Assembly: GCF_900102945.1 (NCBI RefSeq)
Contig: NZ_FNGI01000002.1
Location: 186,001-250,000 of the forward strand
DNA length: 64,000 nucleotides
Direction: 5' to 3'
Source: Modicisalibacter muralis
GTDB lineage: Bacteria; Pseudomonadota; Gammaproteobacteria; Pseudomonadales; Halomonadaceae
In this document: positions 53,116-63,593 of the stretch, in pieces
Layout: each line of letters starts with the position of its first letter
Numbering within the stretch: the stretch's first letter is position 1
Notes under the pieces: model-generated
Told to the model about the DNA's origin: nothing
What the model saw: only the letters and a program-made list of their open reading frames with translations
Databases searched by the model: none
Made by a program: the position numbers and the translations under genes

Positions 53116-55093
53116 GGCTTCTCGCCGCCTGACACCGGGGCGCGCCTGCCTGTTGCTGGCCCTGCTGACCCTGGCGCTGGCTTGGCTGGCGCTCGATGCC
53201 CGGCTCAGCCCGCTAGCCGCCATGGCCGCGCTGTTTGCACCAGCACCCGACGCCATCGCCCAGCTCGTCGCCTATTACAGTTGGTGGCCGCGCTTGTGCG
53301 TGGCGCTGCTGGCCGGTGGCGGTCTGTCGCTGGCCGGGGTTCTCATGCAACAGGTCCTGCGCAACCCGCTGGCCTCGCCCACCACGCTAGGGGTGGCCAG
53401 CGGCGCCAATCTGGCGCTGCTGGCGGCGACCTTGATGGCCCCGGGGCTACTGACGTTCGGTCGTGAATGGATAGCGATCGCCGGCGGCGCGCTGGCCATG
53501 GGGCTGGTGTTTCTGCTCTCCTGGCGACGCGGACTGGCGCCGATGGTGGTGGTACTGGCCGGGCTGGTGGTCAATCTGTATCTAGGCGCGCTCGGCGTGA
53601 CGCTACTGCTGTTTCATCACGAGGAACTCAAGGGCCTGATGATCTGGGGGGCCGGCTCGCTGTCGCAGAACAACTGGGGCGGCGTGATGTTCCTGTGGCC
53701 TCGTCTGCTGCTCGGCGCGCTGCTGGCGTTCGCCATGCTCAAGCCGCTGGCGGTGCTCGAACTCGACGACGCCAACGCACGCAGCCTGGGCGTCTCGCTC
53801 AAGCACCTGCGCCTGGCCAGCCTCGGGCTTGCCGTGTTCATTACCGCCTGTGTGGTCAGCATTGCCGGGCTGATCGGCTTCATCGGCCTCGCCGCGCCGG
53901 CTATCGTGCGCCTGTTGGGCGCGAGGCGGCTGGGTCCGCGGCTGATATGGGGAACGCTGCTCGGCGCGCTGTTGCTGGCCGCGACCGATCTGGCCCTGCA
54001 GCGCTTTTCCGGCGCCTTGCCGACGCTGATTCCCACCGGCGCCACGACCGCCGCGCTCGGCGCGCCATTGCTGCTGTGGTTGATTCCACGCCTCAAACTG
54101 GGTGGCGAGCGTCCACACACCGATACCGGCAGCTTGATTCATCGCCATGGTGCGCCCTATCGTCTGGCCGGCCAGCTCGGCGTGGCCCTGCTGATCGCCG
54201 CCGCCGTCGCCTTGTTGATCGGCCAGGGCGCCGATGGCTGGCAGTGGCTGATTGCCTCGGGAGACTGGTCGATTCTCGAATGGCGCTTGCCGCGCGTGCT
54301 GGCCGCCGGTGGCGCGGGAATCATGCTGGCACTGGCCGGCACGCTGATTCAGCGTATCACCGCCAATCCCATGGCCAGCCCCGAGGTACTTGGCATCAGC
54401 GGCGGCACCGCCATCGGGTTGATCGCCGCCATCTACCTGCTGCCGGGCGCCAGCCAGCTCACACTGATCGGCATTGGCACCCTGTCGGCACTGATCACGT
54501 TGGGCATCCTGATCGTACTCAACCAACGCAGCGGCTTCATGCCCGAGCGACTGTTGCTTACCGGCGTGGCGATCACCGCGCTGTTCGATGCCGTACGCAG
54601 CTTCGTGCTCGCTGGCGGCGACCCGCGCGGCCAGCAGATCATCGCCTGGATGTCCGGCTCGACCTACTATGTCGGTCTGACCACCGCCATCGTCGTCGCC
54701 GGCCTGGCCATTGTGCTGGCCCTGGTGGCTCGGCCTCTCTCGCGCTGGCTGGACCTGCTGCCGTTGGGCGCACCGACCGCCCGGGCACTGGGAATCAACG
54801 TCACCCGTTCGCGCCTGGCGTTGTTGGGCCTGGTCGCGCTGCTCACCGCCTGCGCCACGCTGGTGGTCGGACCGCTGAGCTTCGTCGGTCTGCTGGCGCC
54901 GCACATGGCGCGGCTGGTGGGCTTCTCCCGCGCCCGCGCGCATCTGCTGGGCGCCGCGCTGATCGGCGCGCTGCTGATGATCCTCGCCGACTGGCTCGGC
55001 CGCCAGTTGCTGTTTCCCCAGGAAATACCCGCCGGGCTGGTCGCCTCGCTATTGGGCGGCGCCTACTTCATGTGGGGGCTGCGACGCCTTTAA
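53108..55093 (+). CDS. fhuB: ferric-hydroxamate ABC transporter permease, two fused halves
   Basis: A 661-residue inner-membrane protein made of two homologous FecCD-type halves (about 1-330 and 345-661) in one chain, the arrangement special to FhuB. Each half has about ten helices and the Gly-rich motif after the second helix ([21 protein letters not shown] and [21 protein letters not shown], quoted in part). Both halves retain the ATPase-contact loop ([36 protein letters not shown]). It completes fhuCDB. Confidence 0.94.
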   Translation: MVEASRRLTPGRACLLLALLTLALAWLALDARLSPLAAMAALFAPAPDAIAQLVAYYSWWPRLCVALLAGGGLSLAGVLMQQVLRNPLASPTTLGVASGANLALLAATLMAPGLLTFGREWIAIAGGALAMGLVFLLSWRRGLAPMVVVLAGLVVNLYLGALGVTLLLFHHEELKGLMIWGAGSLSQNNWGGVMFLWPRLLLGALLAFAMLKPLAVLELDDANARSLGVSLKHLRLASLGLAVFITACVVSIAGLIGFIGLAAPAIVRLLGARRLGPRLIWGTLLGALLLAATDLALQRFSGALPTLIPTGATTAALGAPLLLWLIPRLKLGGERPHTDTGSLIHRHGAPYRLAGQLGVALLIAAAVALLIGQGADGWQWLIASGDWSILEWRLPRVLAAGGAGIMLALAGTLIQRITANPMASPEVLGISGGTAIGLIAAIYLLPGASQLTLIGIGTLSALITLGILIVLNQRSGFMPERLLLTGVAITALFDAVRSFVLAGGDPRGQQIIAWMSGSTYYVGLTTAIVVAGLAIVLALVARPLSRWLDLLPLGAPTARALGINVTRSRLALLGLVALLTACATLVVGPLSFVGLLAPHMARLVGFSRARAHLLGAALIGALLMILADWLGRQLLFPQEIPAGLVASLLGGAYFMWGLRRL

Positions 55094-55236
55094 AGGGTGT
55101 TTACAAATTGCTGCGCTAGGCCATGCTGCGTTGAAATCCACCTCAAAATGCTCATTTACTCGATGTAAACTGCGCTTTTTCGGCTGATTTCGCCTTGCCT
55201 GTCCTTCGCTCGCGACTTTTGTAAACCACCCTTTTA
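55091..55236. repeat. MITE-like or intergenic repeat element
   Basis: About 146 bases directly after fhuB, bounded by imperfect inverted ends (TTTAAAGGGTGTTTACAAA at the left; TTTGTAAACCACCCTTTTA at the right). It has no reading frame. The ends and size suit a non-autonomous transposable or extragenic palindromic element, and I recall similar sequence in halomonads, but no second copy is in this window. Confidence 0.45.
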
Positions 55237-55363
55237 GCTTGCTCTGAAACACTTGCGGTTGAAATTCCCTTTGCACGCCTGCATGTTAAATAGGCAACGA
55301 CGCGGTATATCGCGCCGTTGCCTACGGACGTTTAATTGGAATTTGTACAAGGAGCGACAAAAC

Positions 55364-55927
55364 ATGGCACTACGTAAACCGCTTATTAATAGCGCGCTCT
55401 ATACGGCTCTTATCGCTGGTGGACTCGCCATCAGTGGCAGCGCATTGGCCGCCCCGCAGGGACTCTACTCCACCGAAGAATTGAACGATGCCGACGTCTA
55501 TCTGGCGAGCGATCCTTCGAACGATATCGGCGACGTGGAAGACGTTTTACTCGATGAGTCGATGGGCGTTCATTCCATCGTCATCGACACGGGCAACCTG
55601 CTCGATCTGGATGAAAAACAGTACGTCATCGAGACCGGCAATTTCACCGTGGAAACCCACAACGGTAACGACCTCGAAAACATCGAATATGCCGTGCATG
55701 TCAACATGACGGCGGAAGAAATTACTCAACAGCCCGAATACACCAACAATTGGTGGACCCAGGCCAAGCAGGGCGCGCTCCAGGCATGGGAAAATACCAA
55801 GGAGACCGCCGCCAGCGCTTGGGAAAGCACCAAGGCAGCGACGGCCAACGCACTGGATAGCGCCAGCGACGCCATCGAAAATGCCGGCAACTCCGTCGAG
55901 CAAAGCGCCGACGAGGTCAATAACTGA
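55364..55927 (+). CDS. exported PRC-barrel domain protein
   Basis: A 187-residue exported protein: signal peptide (cleavage near ALA-AP), a PRC-barrel-like domain (STEELNDADVYLASD, IGDVEDVLLDESMGVHSIVI) and a C-terminal helical tail of Ala-rich repeats (AWENTKETAASAWESTKAAT), recalling stress-related late-embryogenesis-type helices. It is probably periplasmic. The ATG at 55364 follows AAGGAG. It is a single gene with a strong terminator after it. The function in this host is unknown, perhaps envelope or osmotic stress. Confidence 0.75.
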   Translation: MALRKPLINSALYTALIAGGLAISGSALAAPQGLYSTEELNDADVYLASDPSNDIGDVEDVLLDESMGVHSIVIDTGNLLDLDEKQYVIETGNFTVETHNGNDLENIEYAVHVNMTAEEITQQPEYTNNWWTQAKQGALQAWENTKETAASAWESTKAATANALDSASDAIENAGNSVEQSADEVNN

Positions 55928-55977
55928 TTGGCAAGTCAGCAGCTACTTTCTAGCTGCGCTAATCGATCTAACTTAAT

Positions 55978-56009
55978 GCAAATGCCCGGTCGAATGACCG
56001 GGCATTTGC
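55978..56009. terminator. bidirectional hairpin between convergent genes
   Basis: GCAAATGCCCGGTC, loop GAAT, then the perfect 14-base complement. It lies between the convergent PRC-barrel and TonB receptor genes and could end both transcripts, although there is no long T-run on either side. Confidence 0.65.
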
Positions 56010-56037
56010 GTGTCGAGGCAGCGTTAAAAGAGGGTAA

Positions 56038-58131
56038 TTACCAGCGGTAGCTGAGACTACCGATCACGCTACGCGATTCGCCGTAGTAGCACCAGAAATC
56101 GCAGCTGGCAACATATTCCTCGTCGGTGATGTTGTTGACGTTGACCTGGGCGGTCCAGTGACGATCGATATCGTAGCTGACCATGGCGTCATAGAGCGTA
56201 TAGGAGGGAACTTCGCTATCAATACTGCTGGCCGGACTGGCCACGGTTTCACCCACGTAACGCACGCCGCCGCCCAATGTCAGCCCCTCAACAGCACCCG
56301 AGGTGAAATCGTAATTTAGCCAGGCAGAGGCCATATGGCGCGGAATGATCTCCACACGCTCATTATCTTTATTACGTGCATCTGTGTAAGTATAGGCCGC
56401 TGTCAGCTTGAGTTCATCAGTAATATAGCCCACGCTCTCCAACTCGAAGCCAGTGGCAGTCTTCTCGCCTTCCTGGGTCTGGTAGCCTCTAGGCGCCGTC
56501 GCGAAAGCATTTGTCTCCTCGATATCGAAAACCGCAGCGGTTACATAGCCATCCCAGCTCGACGGCGCGTACTTGATGCCCAGCTCCCACTGTTCGCCCT
56601 CGATCTCTTCGAAGACGGCGCCGTCATCATTGGTCAGCGCAACTGGCTGGAAGGACTCGGTGTAGCTGAGATAGGGATTCAGACCATTATCGCCAAGATA
56701 CATCACACCGCCGGACCAGGAGGTCGCCGACTGGGTTTCGTCCACCGTGACGTTATTGCGCTCGAATTCGTTTCTTACATCGGCGCTATCGTAGCGAACC
56801 CCACCCAGTAATATCCAGCGATCGTCGATGCGCAACTGATCCTGCACATAGAGCCCCAACTGCTCCTTATCGATCTGGCGGCGAGCCAACAGACTGCTGG
56901 GCACCGGGATAATATCTCCCTGCGGATCGAAGATATCGACGGTATCGTAGGAATAGCTATCAAATTCCTTGCCATCAAGGCTAAGGTCCTGGTAGTCCAC
57001 CCCGAACAGCAAAGTGTTTTCCGTACGATCGGTATACCACTTGCCAACCATCCGGTTATCGACGGTAAAGCTATCGATCTCGCCGTTGCGCTGCAAATGG
57101 CCACGAGGAGCTGTCCGCTCATCGTTGCGATACGTCATGATATAAGTGCTACGCAGATCAAGGTCGAGATGACTGTAGCGGAAGTTCTGTTCGAATTTCC
57201 AGGTGTCGTTGAGGAAGTGACGGAACTCGTAGCCGATAGCCGTCTGGGTATGCTCATCCTTGTCGTAGTCCGGCGCCCCATAGTTGGTCTGTGGATCGAC
57301 CTTGCCGAAGGGCGTATTTTCCAGCGTGCCATAAGCCAGCTTGAACGGGTTAGTGGGGACGCCATCGTCCTTCTGGAAGCTGGCCAGTACCGTCAGTTGG
57401 GTGTCATCGGCAATGTCCCACTCAAGGCTTGGCGCAAAGTAGTATCGCTCGTTATAGGTGCCATCCAGATCACCGTCGCGCTCCTTGTACAGCCCTACAA
57501 CTCGGTAGCGCACATCACCGCTCTCGGTGGCTGGGCCCGAGGTATCAAAGGCGAACTGCCGATGGTTTCGGTTACCTACCTGGATTTCTATCTCACCACG
57601 TTTCTCAGCGGTAGGACGTTTGCTCACAGCATTAATCAAGCCACCGGGAGGCGCTTCGCCATAAAGTATCGAACTCGGCCCCTTAAAGACTTCCACCCGT
57701 TCCAGGCCATAGGGCTCGGGCAGCCACTTGTAGTATCCGGGCTGATAGGCACGCAGGCCATCTACATAGGTCACCTGATCGAAGCCACGCACCTCGAACC
57801 AGTCGGTGTTGTTGTCGGCACCAAATTGGCCCGAGAGCACGCCCGAGCGGTAACGGAAGGTCTCGTCGAGGCTTTGAACATTTCGCGCGTTCAGTTCCTC
57901 GCGCTGGACGGTCGACACCGCACGCGGCGTTTCCACGAGTGGCGCTTCGACCTTAAGAGCTGTCGCCGTAATCACCATCGTATCCATTGGCTCTTCGGCG
58001 TTCGATTCGTCCTGTGCCAGGGCGGCTATCGGCAACGTCAAGAAAGCGCCCGATAGGGAAATACCCAGGCAGCGGCGTATGGCCAGGGCGAGACGGTTAT
58101 CGAACCCGGCGGCGGATGGGGAAGATGGCAT
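56038..58131 (-). CDS. TonB-dependent ferrichrome-type receptor (FhuA-like)
   Basis: A 697-residue outer-membrane receptor. Signal peptide (to about residue 40, ALAQD), TonB box DTMVITATA, plug (TPRAVSTVQREELNARNVQS, VFKGPSSILYGEAPPGGLIN) and barrel ending VIGSLSYRW are complete. The pattern, including the Cys pair near the C-terminus (VASCDFWCYY), matches FhuA-group ferri-hydroxamate receptors and resembles the receptor at 46722, so the two are paralogs. A good Fur-like site lies upstream. The neighbouring exporter gene is on the same strand. Confidence 0.92.
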   Translation of the reverse strand: MPSSPSAAGFDNRLALAIRRCLGISLSGAFLTLPIAALAQDESNAEEPMDTMVITATALKVEAPLVETPRAVSTVQREELNARNVQSLDETFRYRSGVLSGQFGADNNTDWFEVRGFDQVTYVDGLRAYQPGYYKWLPEPYGLERVEVFKGPSSILYGEAPPGGLINAVSKRPTAEKRGEIEIQVGNRNHRQFAFDTSGPATESGDVRYRVVGLYKERDGDLDGTYNERYYFAPSLEWDIADDTQLTVLASFQKDDGVPTNPFKLAYGTLENTPFGKVDPQTNYGAPDYDKDEHTQTAIGYEFRHFLNDTWKFEQNFRYSHLDLDLRSTYIMTYRNDERTAPRGHLQRNGEIDSFTVDNRMVGKWYTDRTENTLLFGVDYQDLSLDGKEFDSYSYDTVDIFDPQGDIIPVPSSLLARRQIDKEQLGLYVQDQLRIDDRWILLGGVRYDSADVRNEFERNNVTVDETQSATSWSGGVMYLGDNGLNPYLSYTESFQPVALTNDDGAVFEEIEGEQWELGIKYAPSSWDGYVTAAVFDIEETNAFATAPRGYQTQEGEKTATGFELESVGYITDELKLTAAYTYTDARNKDNERVEIIPRHMASAWLNYDFTSGAVEGLTLGGGVRYVGETVASPASSIDSEVPSYTLYDAMVSYDIDRHWTAQVNVNNITDEEYVASCDFWCYYGESRSVIGSLSYRW

Positions 58132-58175
58132 GGAAACCTCGGGGGCAGGCGCAGGATGAAGTTAATTTGAAGCCA

Positions 58176-58195
58176 TATGATAAGCATTTGCATTT
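58176..58195. promoter_or_regulatory. Fur-box-like sequence before the second FhuA-like receptor
   Basis: TATGATAAGCATTTGCATTT contains ATGATAA-CATTTGCATT, close to overlapping Fur hexamers. It lies about 45 bases upstream of the receptor start on the minus strand and is the most convincing Fur-like site of the set. Confidence 0.6.
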
Positions 58196-58252
58196 ATGGC
58201 CACAATGGGACTTTCGCCCATGTCATTGGCATGCCCACTCACACGATCAGTC

Positions 58253-59908
58253 TCACTCGATACGCGATACCGCATCGCGACTGACATGCTCGCGCTGCTC
58301 ACCGGTCAGTTCGCTCAGTTGGCCATCGCGCATTTCCAGCAGCCGGTCGGCGTGCTCGAAGTAGCTGTCGTCGTGGCTGATGGCGAACACGGTATGCCCC
58401 GCCTCGCACAATAGCGGCAACAGTTCACGATAGAACACCCGGCGGAATACCGGGTCCTGGTCGGCGGCCCATTCGTCTAGAAGCAGGATGTCGCGCTGCT
58501 CGCAGACCGCCAACAGCAAGGCCAGGCGCTTACGCTGGCCCTGCGAGAGCTGGGTCGAGGTGACTTGCCTGTCGGTGAAGCTTAGCTTGTGGCGCATGCC
58601 CAGCCGATCCAGCCAGGTATCGAGTAGCGCCGCGTCGGCGGCCTCGCCGTCCGGTCCAATCAGTTGCTCGAACAGGTGAAAGTCGGTGAATACGCTGGCG
58701 AAGCGTTGGCGATAGGCATTCCACCCATCCACGCCAACCGGCAGGCCATCGACCAGAATCTCACCCTCCAGCGGGCGATAGAGGCCGGTCAACAGCCGCG
58801 CCAGGGTCGACTTGCCACTGCCGTTGCCTCCGATCAGGAATATCTGCTCGCCGCGCTCGATGGTGAGATCCACCGGCCCTACCGCGAAGCCCGACTGCTC
58901 GCCCTTGGCCGGATACTGGTAAGTCACACCGCGCAGTTCGATGGTCTGCCAATTGGGCGTGGTCTTCCCGGTGCCGAAATCGGCACGGTAGTCGGCCAGC
59001 GCCAGCGCCTCGAGCTTCTCGAAGGCGACCTGGGCGTTAAGCAATGTGGGCAGCGCACCCACCGCCTGAATCAATGGCGTGCGCAAAAACAGGATGGCCA
59101 AGGCATAGGTCGCCGCCACGGTAGTACTCGCCCAGCCAAGCCCGTTGGCCAGAAAGAACGCCACCCCGATGGCGCCGAGCATCATGATATTGGCCCAGTT
59201 ATTGGCGCTGAGGTGGTAAGTGTCGGCGCGGATGATATGGTGGCGATAGTCGCGCGCGTTGGCAGTGTAGACCTCGTCGAACAGGCGCCGTGCACGGTCG
59301 CGGTTCAGCGCCAGTTCCTTGCGCCCATCGATTACCGCCTCGTAGTCCTGATAGAGCCTGTCCTCGGAATCGCGCACGTAGTGAAGATGACGATAGACCC
59401 GTGACACCAGCCACCAACCCACCGCCATGGTCCCCGCGACCCACAGCGCCGTGACCGCCAGCATGCTGGGCGACAGATAAAACAGGTAGGCCATCGAGGC
59501 TAGCGTCAGAATCGTGCCCTGGACCAGTTCGGGCAGGCGCACGAAGGCGATGGTGACGTTGCGCACGTCGCTCGACAGGCTGGCCAGCAAGTGCGCGCTG
59601 CCGAGCTGTTCGAGGCGCTCGATGTCGGTATCCAGGATGCGCTTGATCAACCGCCCACGTAGCCGATAGACGAACAGATGGCCCAGCGTCGTCAACGCCA
59701 GTTGTGCGCCCAGCGATATCGCCAGCAACAGCACCAGCAAGCCGATGAACTGCGGCAGCGCCGAAAGCGGGCTCTCCCCGGTCGCGATCAATCGCTCGTT
59801 GATAAAGGCGATGATGCCGATGCCCAACCCGGCGCTGGCCAGACTCAACGCCATGACGCCGATGAACGGCCAGCGATAATCGCGAAAGACGACGCGCAGC
59901 AACTCCAT
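58253..59908 (-). CDS. cyclic-peptide/siderophore ABC exporter (PvdE/SyrD/YojI type)
   Basis: A 551-residue half-transporter with membrane and ATPase domains in one chain. Six helices fill residues 1-300. The ATPase holds Walker A ([13 protein letters not shown]), signature [15 protein letters not shown] and Walker B ([12 protein letters not shown]) ending in Trp-Ala-Ala-Asp-Gln-Asp rather than the usual sequence, a feature of the cyclic-peptide exporter group. PvdE and relatives move siderophore precursors or lipopeptides to the periplasm. Position among receptors suggests siderophore export. Confidence 0.88.
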   Translation of the reverse strand: MELLRVVFRDYRWPFIGVMALSLASAGLGIGIIAFINERLIATGESPLSALPQFIGLLVLLLAISLGAQLALTTLGHLFVYRLRGRLIKRILDTDIERLEQLGSAHLLASLSSDVRNVTIAFVRLPELVQGTILTLASMAYLFYLSPSMLAVTALWVAGTMAVGWWLVSRVYRHLHYVRDSEDRLYQDYEAVIDGRKELALNRDRARRLFDEVYTANARDYRHHIIRADTYHLSANNWANIMMLGAIGVAFFLANGLGWASTTVAATYALAILFLRTPLIQAVGALPTLLNAQVAFEKLEALALADYRADFGTGKTTPNWQTIELRGVTYQYPAKGEQSGFAVGPVDLTIERGEQIFLIGGNGSGKSTLARLLTGLYRPLEGEILVDGLPVGVDGWNAYRQRFASVFTDFHLFEQLIGPDGEAADAALLDTWLDRLGMRHKLSFTDRQVTSTQLSQGQRKRLALLLAVCEQRDILLLDEWAADQDPVFRRVFYRELLPLLCEAGHTVFAISHDDSYFEHADRLLEMRDGQLSELTGEQREHVSRDAVSRIE

Positions 59909-60165
59909 ACCCTATCCCCGAGCGGTGACGATTCAGGCGCACACCATTGGCTAAAATGCGTTATGCGTCAATGAAGATGAACCGTATTCAGGTAAAGCCT
60001 TTTGCATAACGACCATGGATGGCCTGAAATCACCCCATAGCGAGAGATGTTTGCGCCATGCCGAACACACAAATATGATAGCATGCTAACAATATAGCAC
60101 GCTGTTGTTAAACAACGTTACGCTTAGAACAAGTACTAAATGAAGAAAACCATGCCCGACATCAA
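59909..60165. other. AT-rich divergent promoter region
   Basis: 257 bases between the exporter and the FUSC gene. It contains palindromic TAGCATGCTA at 60079-60088 inside AATATGATAGCATGCTAAC and a GTTGTTAAACAAC inverted repeat at about 60105. Either may be an operator. No gene is evident. Confidence 0.35.
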
Positions 60166-61206
60166 ATGCTGAAACGCCTCAGCCCGTTACTGGCCCTGAA
60201 CCAGACCACCCGACCCTGGCATATCCCGCTGCTGGCATCGCTGTGCGTCGGGCTTCCCGCACTGGTGGGCGCCTATTTCGGCCGCTTCGACCTTGGCATC
60301 CTGGGCTGTGTCGGCGCGCTGGTCATCCTGTATATGCCGCGCACCTCGATCGCTCACCGCATGGTCACGCTGGTAGTGTGTTCCTTCGGATTCCTGGCGT
60401 GTTTCACACTGGGCGTCGCCACCAGTTTCAATTCTTACCTGTCGGCTGGCGTGTTGGGTTTGACCGCCATGCTGGTGACGGTGATCTGTCGCTTCTATCG
60501 TTTGCCGCCGCCCGGGAGTTTTTTCTTCATTATGGTCGCCTCGCTGGCCTGCACCCTGCCCTTCGATCTGGCACTGGTGCCTCTGCGGGTCGGGCTGGTC
60601 GCGCTGGGCGGGATGCTGGCGTGCCTGCTGGCCTTCTTCTATAGCCTGTATGCGGTGAGAAAGACGTCGCCCCCAAACGATGCTCCACCGGTCGATCGAC
60701 ATATCGACGCCATCGTTCTCGAGTCGCTGGTGACCGGCTCGTTCGTCGGCGGCGCCTTCCTCCTGGCCCAGTTGATGGGGCTGAACAACCCCTACTGGGT
60801 GCCGATCTCCTGCGCCGCGATCATGCAGGGCGCCACGTTCACCCTGGTGTGGCAGCGCAAGATCCACCGCATCGTCGGCACCGCTATCGGCATGGGACTG
60901 GCCTGGGTGATCTTCTCTCTGCCATTCAACCCCTGGCAGCTAGGGCTGGTCATCGTCGTCCTGAATTTCATCATCGAGTCCCTGATCGTCAGGAACTACG
61001 GCTTGGCGGTCATCTTCATCACTCCGCTGACGGTCATCTTCGCCGACGCCACGACGGAAATTCCTCCCCAGACACTGGTGCTAGTGCGGCTATTCGACAT
61101 CGTCCTGGGCAGCTTCATTGGTCTTATCGGCGGCTGGGTACTCCATCATCCACGCGCATTGGCTTACATCGAAGCCAGAATCAAGAAGCGCCGAAATGAA
61201 GCCTAA
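60166..61206 (+). CDS. FUSC-family inner-membrane protein
   Basis: A 346-residue protein with about ten to twelve hydrophobic helices in two sets separated by a short loop (residues 160-185). PYWVPISCAAIMQGATFTLV followed by QRKIHRIVGTAIGMGL is the FUSC (aromatic acid exporter/YccS-like) signature. It lacks the large cytosolic domain of full AaeB proteins. It is probably an efflux component; the substrate is not evident, and the iron-uptake setting hints at aromatic or siderophore-related acids, which is inference. Confidence 0.8.
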   Translation: MLKRLSPLLALNQTTRPWHIPLLASLCVGLPALVGAYFGRFDLGILGCVGALVILYMPRTSIAHRMVTLVVCSFGFLACFTLGVATSFNSYLSAGVLGLTAMLVTVICRFYRLPPPGSFFFIMVASLACTLPFDLALVPLRVGLVALGGMLACLLAFFYSLYAVRKTSPPNDAPPVDRHIDAIVLESLVTGSFVGGAFLLAQLMGLNNPYWVPISCAAIMQGATFTLVWQRKIHRIVGTAIGMGLAWVIFSLPFNPWQLGLVIVVLNFIIESLIVRNYGLAVIFITPLTVIFADATTEIPPQTLVLVRLFDIVLGSFIGLIGGWVLHHPRALAYIEARIKKRRNEA

Positions 61207-61503
61207 GGGGCCAGCGGAATCGCCTCGTGCTTGTGGCCGAAGGCGGGGCCTGAAGTTGGTGATCGAGGGTAATTCGATGCTGTGGCCCCTTCATGTTGGG
61301 TCAAAGCCCCGCACCCAAGACCAGTCACGAGGCGAGTCCACACACGGCGAGCCCGATGGTGATACGCTGGCAACCGGATGACAGCCCCATGGAGCTTCCA
61401 TGTCGATGCAAAATCGTTTGCCCGAAACTGTCGCGTGTCGCTATGGCCCGCCGGGCGGTGCCGAAATGGCTGCCAGCGACACCGCTTCATTCGCACGACC
61501 AGC
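61207..61503. other. leader of the YncD/PqqU-like receptor gene
   Basis: 297 bases without a convincing gene. A frame open into the receptor begins at 61378 but encodes no signal-like N-terminus and is Arg/Cys-rich. I see no Fur-like site here, unlike the other receptors, so control may differ. Confidence 0.4.
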
Positions 61504-63546
61504 ATGCCCCACTCAACACTGAATACCGCGCTGCTGCTGGGCACGCTGGGAACCGCCGGCCCCCTGCTGGCCCAGCCGATCGACCTGGAGACCGTCACCG
61601 TCTCGGCGCCGCGCCTCGAGCGTGAGCTGTATGCCACGCCGGCCGCCATCACAGTACTCGAGCGCGAGGCCATCGCCCGGGGCCAGCAGCGCGTGCGTCT
61701 CGACGAGTCGCTGGTGCGCGTGCCCGGCGTCTTCCTGCAGAATCGCAACAACTTCGCCCAGGGCCAGCGCGTGTCCATCCGCGGCTTCGGCGCACGCGCG
61801 CCCTTCGGCGTACGCGGCATCACGGTGAGGGTCGATGGCATTCCCTACACCCTGCCCGACGGCCAGGCACAACTGGACGCCATCGACTTCGACAGCGTCG
61901 AGCGCATCGAGGTCATCCGTGGCCCGGCGGCCGTGCAGTACGGCAATGCCGCCGGCGGGGTGATCGACATCACCACTGCCGACCGCCGCGGCGCCAGCGC
62001 TGGGAGCCGGGTGCGTATCGAGGGCGGCAGTGACGACTATCTCAAGCTGGCCGTCAGCCACGGCGGCGAGAACGGCGCGTGGTCGCACCATGTCAGCGTC
62101 TCGGCGCTCGACTTCGACGGCTACCGCGAGCACAGCCGGGTCGAGAAATACCAGCTCAATGCCAAGCTGCGTCGTGAACTGGACGATAATCGTGCCCTGA
62201 CCGCCATCGTCAACCTGCTCGACAACCCACGTGCCGAGGACCCCGGCGGCCTGACCGCCGCACAGGTCGCCGCGGACCGTCGCCAGGCCGGCCGCTTCAC
62301 CGAGGCCTACGACACCGGCCAGACGGTCGACCAGCAAGTGTTGGGACTGCAATACGAGAATCTCGCGTTCGGCCCCGGTGAGCTCTACCTCAAGGGCTTC
62401 ACCACCTGGCGCGATTTCGAGCAGCAACTGCCCTACCCGGGCGACAGCCTGATCGATTACCAGCGCGAGCACGTCGGTGGTAGCGCGGAGTATCACCAGT
62501 CGCTGAACCTGGGCGGATTACCGCTGCGCTATGTAACCGGCGTCGACGTGGCCCGTCAGGAAGACGACCGTCATCGGCGCAACGTCGCCCTCAATGGCGA
62601 CATCACCGGCGAAACCGCCAACGAGACCCAGACGGCCACCTCGCTGGGAGCGTTTGTTCAGGGCGACCTGGACCTGACCGACACGCTGACGCTGTCACTG
62701 GGCACGCGCATCGATCGGGTCACCCTGGAAGTCGACGACGACTTCGCCAGCGACGGCGACCAGAGCGGCGAGCGCACCTTCCGCGAATGGAGCGGATCGG
62801 CCGGACTGAGTTATCGCTATCGTCCGACCCATCAGGCCTACATCAACACCGGCACCGCCTTCGAGACGCCGACCTTCGCCGAATTCGCCAACCCTGACGG
62901 CACCGGCGGCTTCAACCCCGCCATCGAACCGCAGAAGGCCTGGAGCCGCGAGCTGGGCCTGCGCGGCAATTTCGCCAATGGCCTCGACTACGACCTGGCG
63001 CTGTTTTCGGTACGCGTGCGCGACGAACTGGTGCCTTACGAAGGCGACAGCGGGCGAACCTTCTATCGCAACGCCGGCGATACCTCACGCGAGGGCATCG
63101 AGCTGGCGCTGGGTTGGCAGTTCGCTCCGCAGTGGCGCCTGGACAGCGCCGTGACACTGGCGCGTTACGAATTCGACGACTTCGAAACGGATGGCAGCGA
63201 CTACGCCAGCAATCGCCTGCCCGGCCTGCCCGAACGGACCTGGGTCAATCAGCTGACCTGGGAGGGAAGCGATGCCCGCTTCGCCACCCTCGAAATCCAG
63301 TACATCGGCGACCTGCTCGCCGACAACGCCAACCAGGTCGAGGTCGACGGCTACTGGCTGGTCAACCTGCGCGGCGGCGATGGCTGGGCGCTGAGCGCCG
63401 ACACCCGGCTCACCGCCTACGCTGGGGTGCGCAACCTGCTCGACGAGGAACACTTCGCCAACGTGCGTATCAACGCCAACAACGCGCGCTATTTCGAACC
63501 CGCACCGGGGCGCACGCTCTACGCGGGCATCGAGGTGGCGTTTTGA
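61504..63546 (+). CDS. TonB-dependent receptor, YncD/PqqU-like
   Basis: A 680-residue outer-membrane receptor: signal peptide (cleavage near LLA-QP), TonB-box region DLETVTVSAP, plug (RLDESLVRVPGVFLQNRNNF, VSIRGFGARAPFGVRGI, RVDGIPYTLPDGQAQ) and barrel ending LYAGIEVAF. NRNNFAQG, IRGFG, GIRGI-like and DGIP-PDGQ steps follow E. coli YncD (PqqU), a receptor for pyrroloquinoline quinone. PQQ or a ferri-citrate-like complex are the candidates. The ATG at 61504 is chosen because it opens directly into the signal peptide. Confidence 0.88.
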   Translation: MPHSTLNTALLLGTLGTAGPLLAQPIDLETVTVSAPRLERELYATPAAITVLEREAIARGQQRVRLDESLVRVPGVFLQNRNNFAQGQRVSIRGFGARAPFGVRGITVRVDGIPYTLPDGQAQLDAIDFDSVERIEVIRGPAAVQYGNAAGGVIDITTADRRGASAGSRVRIEGGSDDYLKLAVSHGGENGAWSHHVSVSALDFDGYREHSRVEKYQLNAKLRRELDDNRALTAIVNLLDNPRAEDPGGLTAAQVAADRRQAGRFTEAYDTGQTVDQQVLGLQYENLAFGPGELYLKGFTTWRDFEQQLPYPGDSLIDYQREHVGGSAEYHQSLNLGGLPLRYVTGVDVARQEDDRHRRNVALNGDITGETANETQTATSLGAFVQGDLDLTDTLTLSLGTRIDRVTLEVDDDFASDGDQSGERTFREWSGSAGLSYRYRPTHQAYINTGTAFETPTFAEFANPDGTGGFNPAIEPQKAWSRELGLRGNFANGLDYDLALFSVRVRDELVPYEGDSGRTFYRNAGDTSREGIELALGWQFAPQWRLDSAVTLARYEFDDFETDGSDYASNRLPGLPERTWVNQLTWEGSDARFATLEIQYIGDLLADNANQVEVDGYWLVNLRGGDGWALSADTRLTAYAGVRNLLDEEHFANVRINANNARYFEPAPGRTLYAGIEVAF

Positions 63547-63593
63547 GACAACCCCACCGGGAGCACGCGTTCCCCGGCGGGGGCTTGCCGGCC

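Noticed and set aside
53603-54943. A 446-codon minus-strand open frame very rich in Gln, Arg and Gly
   Set aside because: Antisense to fhuB, with low-complexity composition typical of the complement of a high-GC membrane-protein gene.
63550-63590. A GC-rich hairpin between the PqqU-like receptor and the binding protein gene as an intrinsic terminator
   Set aside because: The stem is imperfect and there is no T-run on either strand; position alone is not enough.
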